Shown here: positions 60,494 to 60,811 of the stretch, one piece after another
Position numbering within the stretch: position 1 is the first letter of the stretch
Layout of the letters: each line of letters opens with the position of its first letter
Assembly: GCA_009379815.1 (NCBI GenBank)
Contig: WHSY01000020.1
Span: 1-60,811, forward strand
Source: Pseudonocardiaceae bacterium
GTDB taxonomy: Bacteria > Actinomycetota > Actinomycetes > Mycobacteriales > Pseudonocardiaceae
DNA length: 60,811 nt
Direction: 5' to 3'
Notes under the pieces: model-generated
The model's database searches: none
Told to the model about the DNA's origin: nothing
Seen by the model: only the letters and a program-made list of their open reading frames with translations
Position numbers and translations under genes: made by a program

Positions 60494-60648
60494 TGGTGCA
60501 CCCTCCTCGTGTCCGAGCCTGGCTGTTGATCCAGGATTCGGGTGCACCTGAGGTCTCCACCGGACCATCGCCCTGCTTGCTCGACCTTTGAGGTCCGGGA
60601 TGAGACCACCGGGTGTCTTCCCACTGCGGCAACAGCGAGGAGACGACG

Positions 60649-60811
60649 ATGAGTGTCACCGAGACCATCGGCGGCGTCGAGCCGCCCCGGCCCACTGCGG
60701 GGGTGGACTGGGCCAGTGAGGACCACGCGGTGGCGGTCGTCGACCACGACGGCGAGCAGACCCACCGGTTCTCGGTCGCCCACGACGCGGCTGGGCTGCG
60801 CACGCTGATCA
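60649..60811 (+). mobile_element. IS110-family transposase, 5' part only
   Basis: The first 54 codons of a transposase run off the right edge. AGVDWASEDHAVAVVDHDGE is the DEDD-nuclease start of IS110-type recombinases. ATG 60649 with GAGGAGAC upstream. The left end of the element should lie between 60494 and 60648, but no terminal repeat can be defined, since IS110 elements usually lack them. Confidence 0.85.

Noticed and set aside
1-60811. CRISPR arrays
   Set aside because: The repeats seen are tandem coding repeats or hairpins without regular unique spacers, and no cas gene is present.

Overview
The window is high-GC DNA with dense, often ATGA- or GTGA-overlapping genes and frequent GTG starts. 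Together with RepSA-type and TraSA-type genes and a desaturase/TetR pair, this points to an actinomycete, probably a Pseudonocardia-like member of the Pseudonocardiales. The genus is an inference from gene style; no rRNA is present.

Layout. (1) Positions 1-8.4 kb are the right-hand part of an actinomycete integrative and conjugative element (AICE). It holds a membrane protein, an FtsK/TraSA-type DNA pump, several small unknown proteins, a DUF932 protein, a HUH replication initiator, an excisionase and a tyrosine integrase. It ends at the 3' end of tRNA-Gln(UUG) at 8421-8491. The integrase is frameshifted just before its HDLRH active-site box. (2) 8.5-14.5 kb is chromosomal backbone: a TPR-like/GGDEF diguanylate cyclase, an acyl-CoA desaturase with a TetR regulator, two small unknown genes and mannose-6-phosphate isomerase. 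(3) 14.8-27.5 kb is a plus-strand polysaccharide operon: initiating phosphoglycosyltransferase, sugar C-methyltransferase, nucleotidyltransferase, PIG-L deacetylase, epimerase, an unusual PAP2-phosphatase/methyltransferase fusion, flippase, glycosyltransferase, pyruvyltransferase, RmlC-like epimerase and a class III aminotransferase. These look like enzymes for a branched amino sugar and its assembly. (4) 27.8-33.9 kb is a compact lasso-peptide cluster of paeninodin-like composition: B1 (PqqD-like), B2 protease, HPrK-like kinase, ABC exporter, a 47-residue precursor ending in Ser, an unusually short cyclase and a nucleotidyltransferase. (5) 33.9-60.5 kb is a second, larger exopolysaccharide locus. 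It reads in both directions from a control region at about 50.0-50.46 kb. It encodes three Wzz-like proteins without kinase motifs, an AlgD-like sugar dehydrogenase, an asparagine synthase, a fused Zn-dehydrogenase/MocA oxidoreductase, a heparinase II/III protein, a beta-helix lipoprotein, two Wzy-like polymerases, a MurJ-like flippase, WlbA- and WlbC-like enzymes, a second phosphoglycosyltransferase and glycosyl- and acyltransferases. (6) The window ends in the first 54 codons of an IS110-family transposase.

How the genes fit together. Two complete sets of polysaccharide machinery (initiation, flipping, polymerisation) flank the lasso cluster. The lasso nucleotidyltransferase lies 15 bp behind the last gene of the large minus-strand polysaccharide operon, so the two systems may be co-transcribed. 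The most interesting candidates are the lasso cluster (predicted 9-residue ring, C-terminal Ser for the kinase, short cyclase), the PAP2-methyltransferase fusion with a decayed methyltransferase active site, a repeated leader in the AICE, and a dual-frame pentapeptide repeat where two genes overlap. All functions are read from the sequence and family knowledge; no database search was run.
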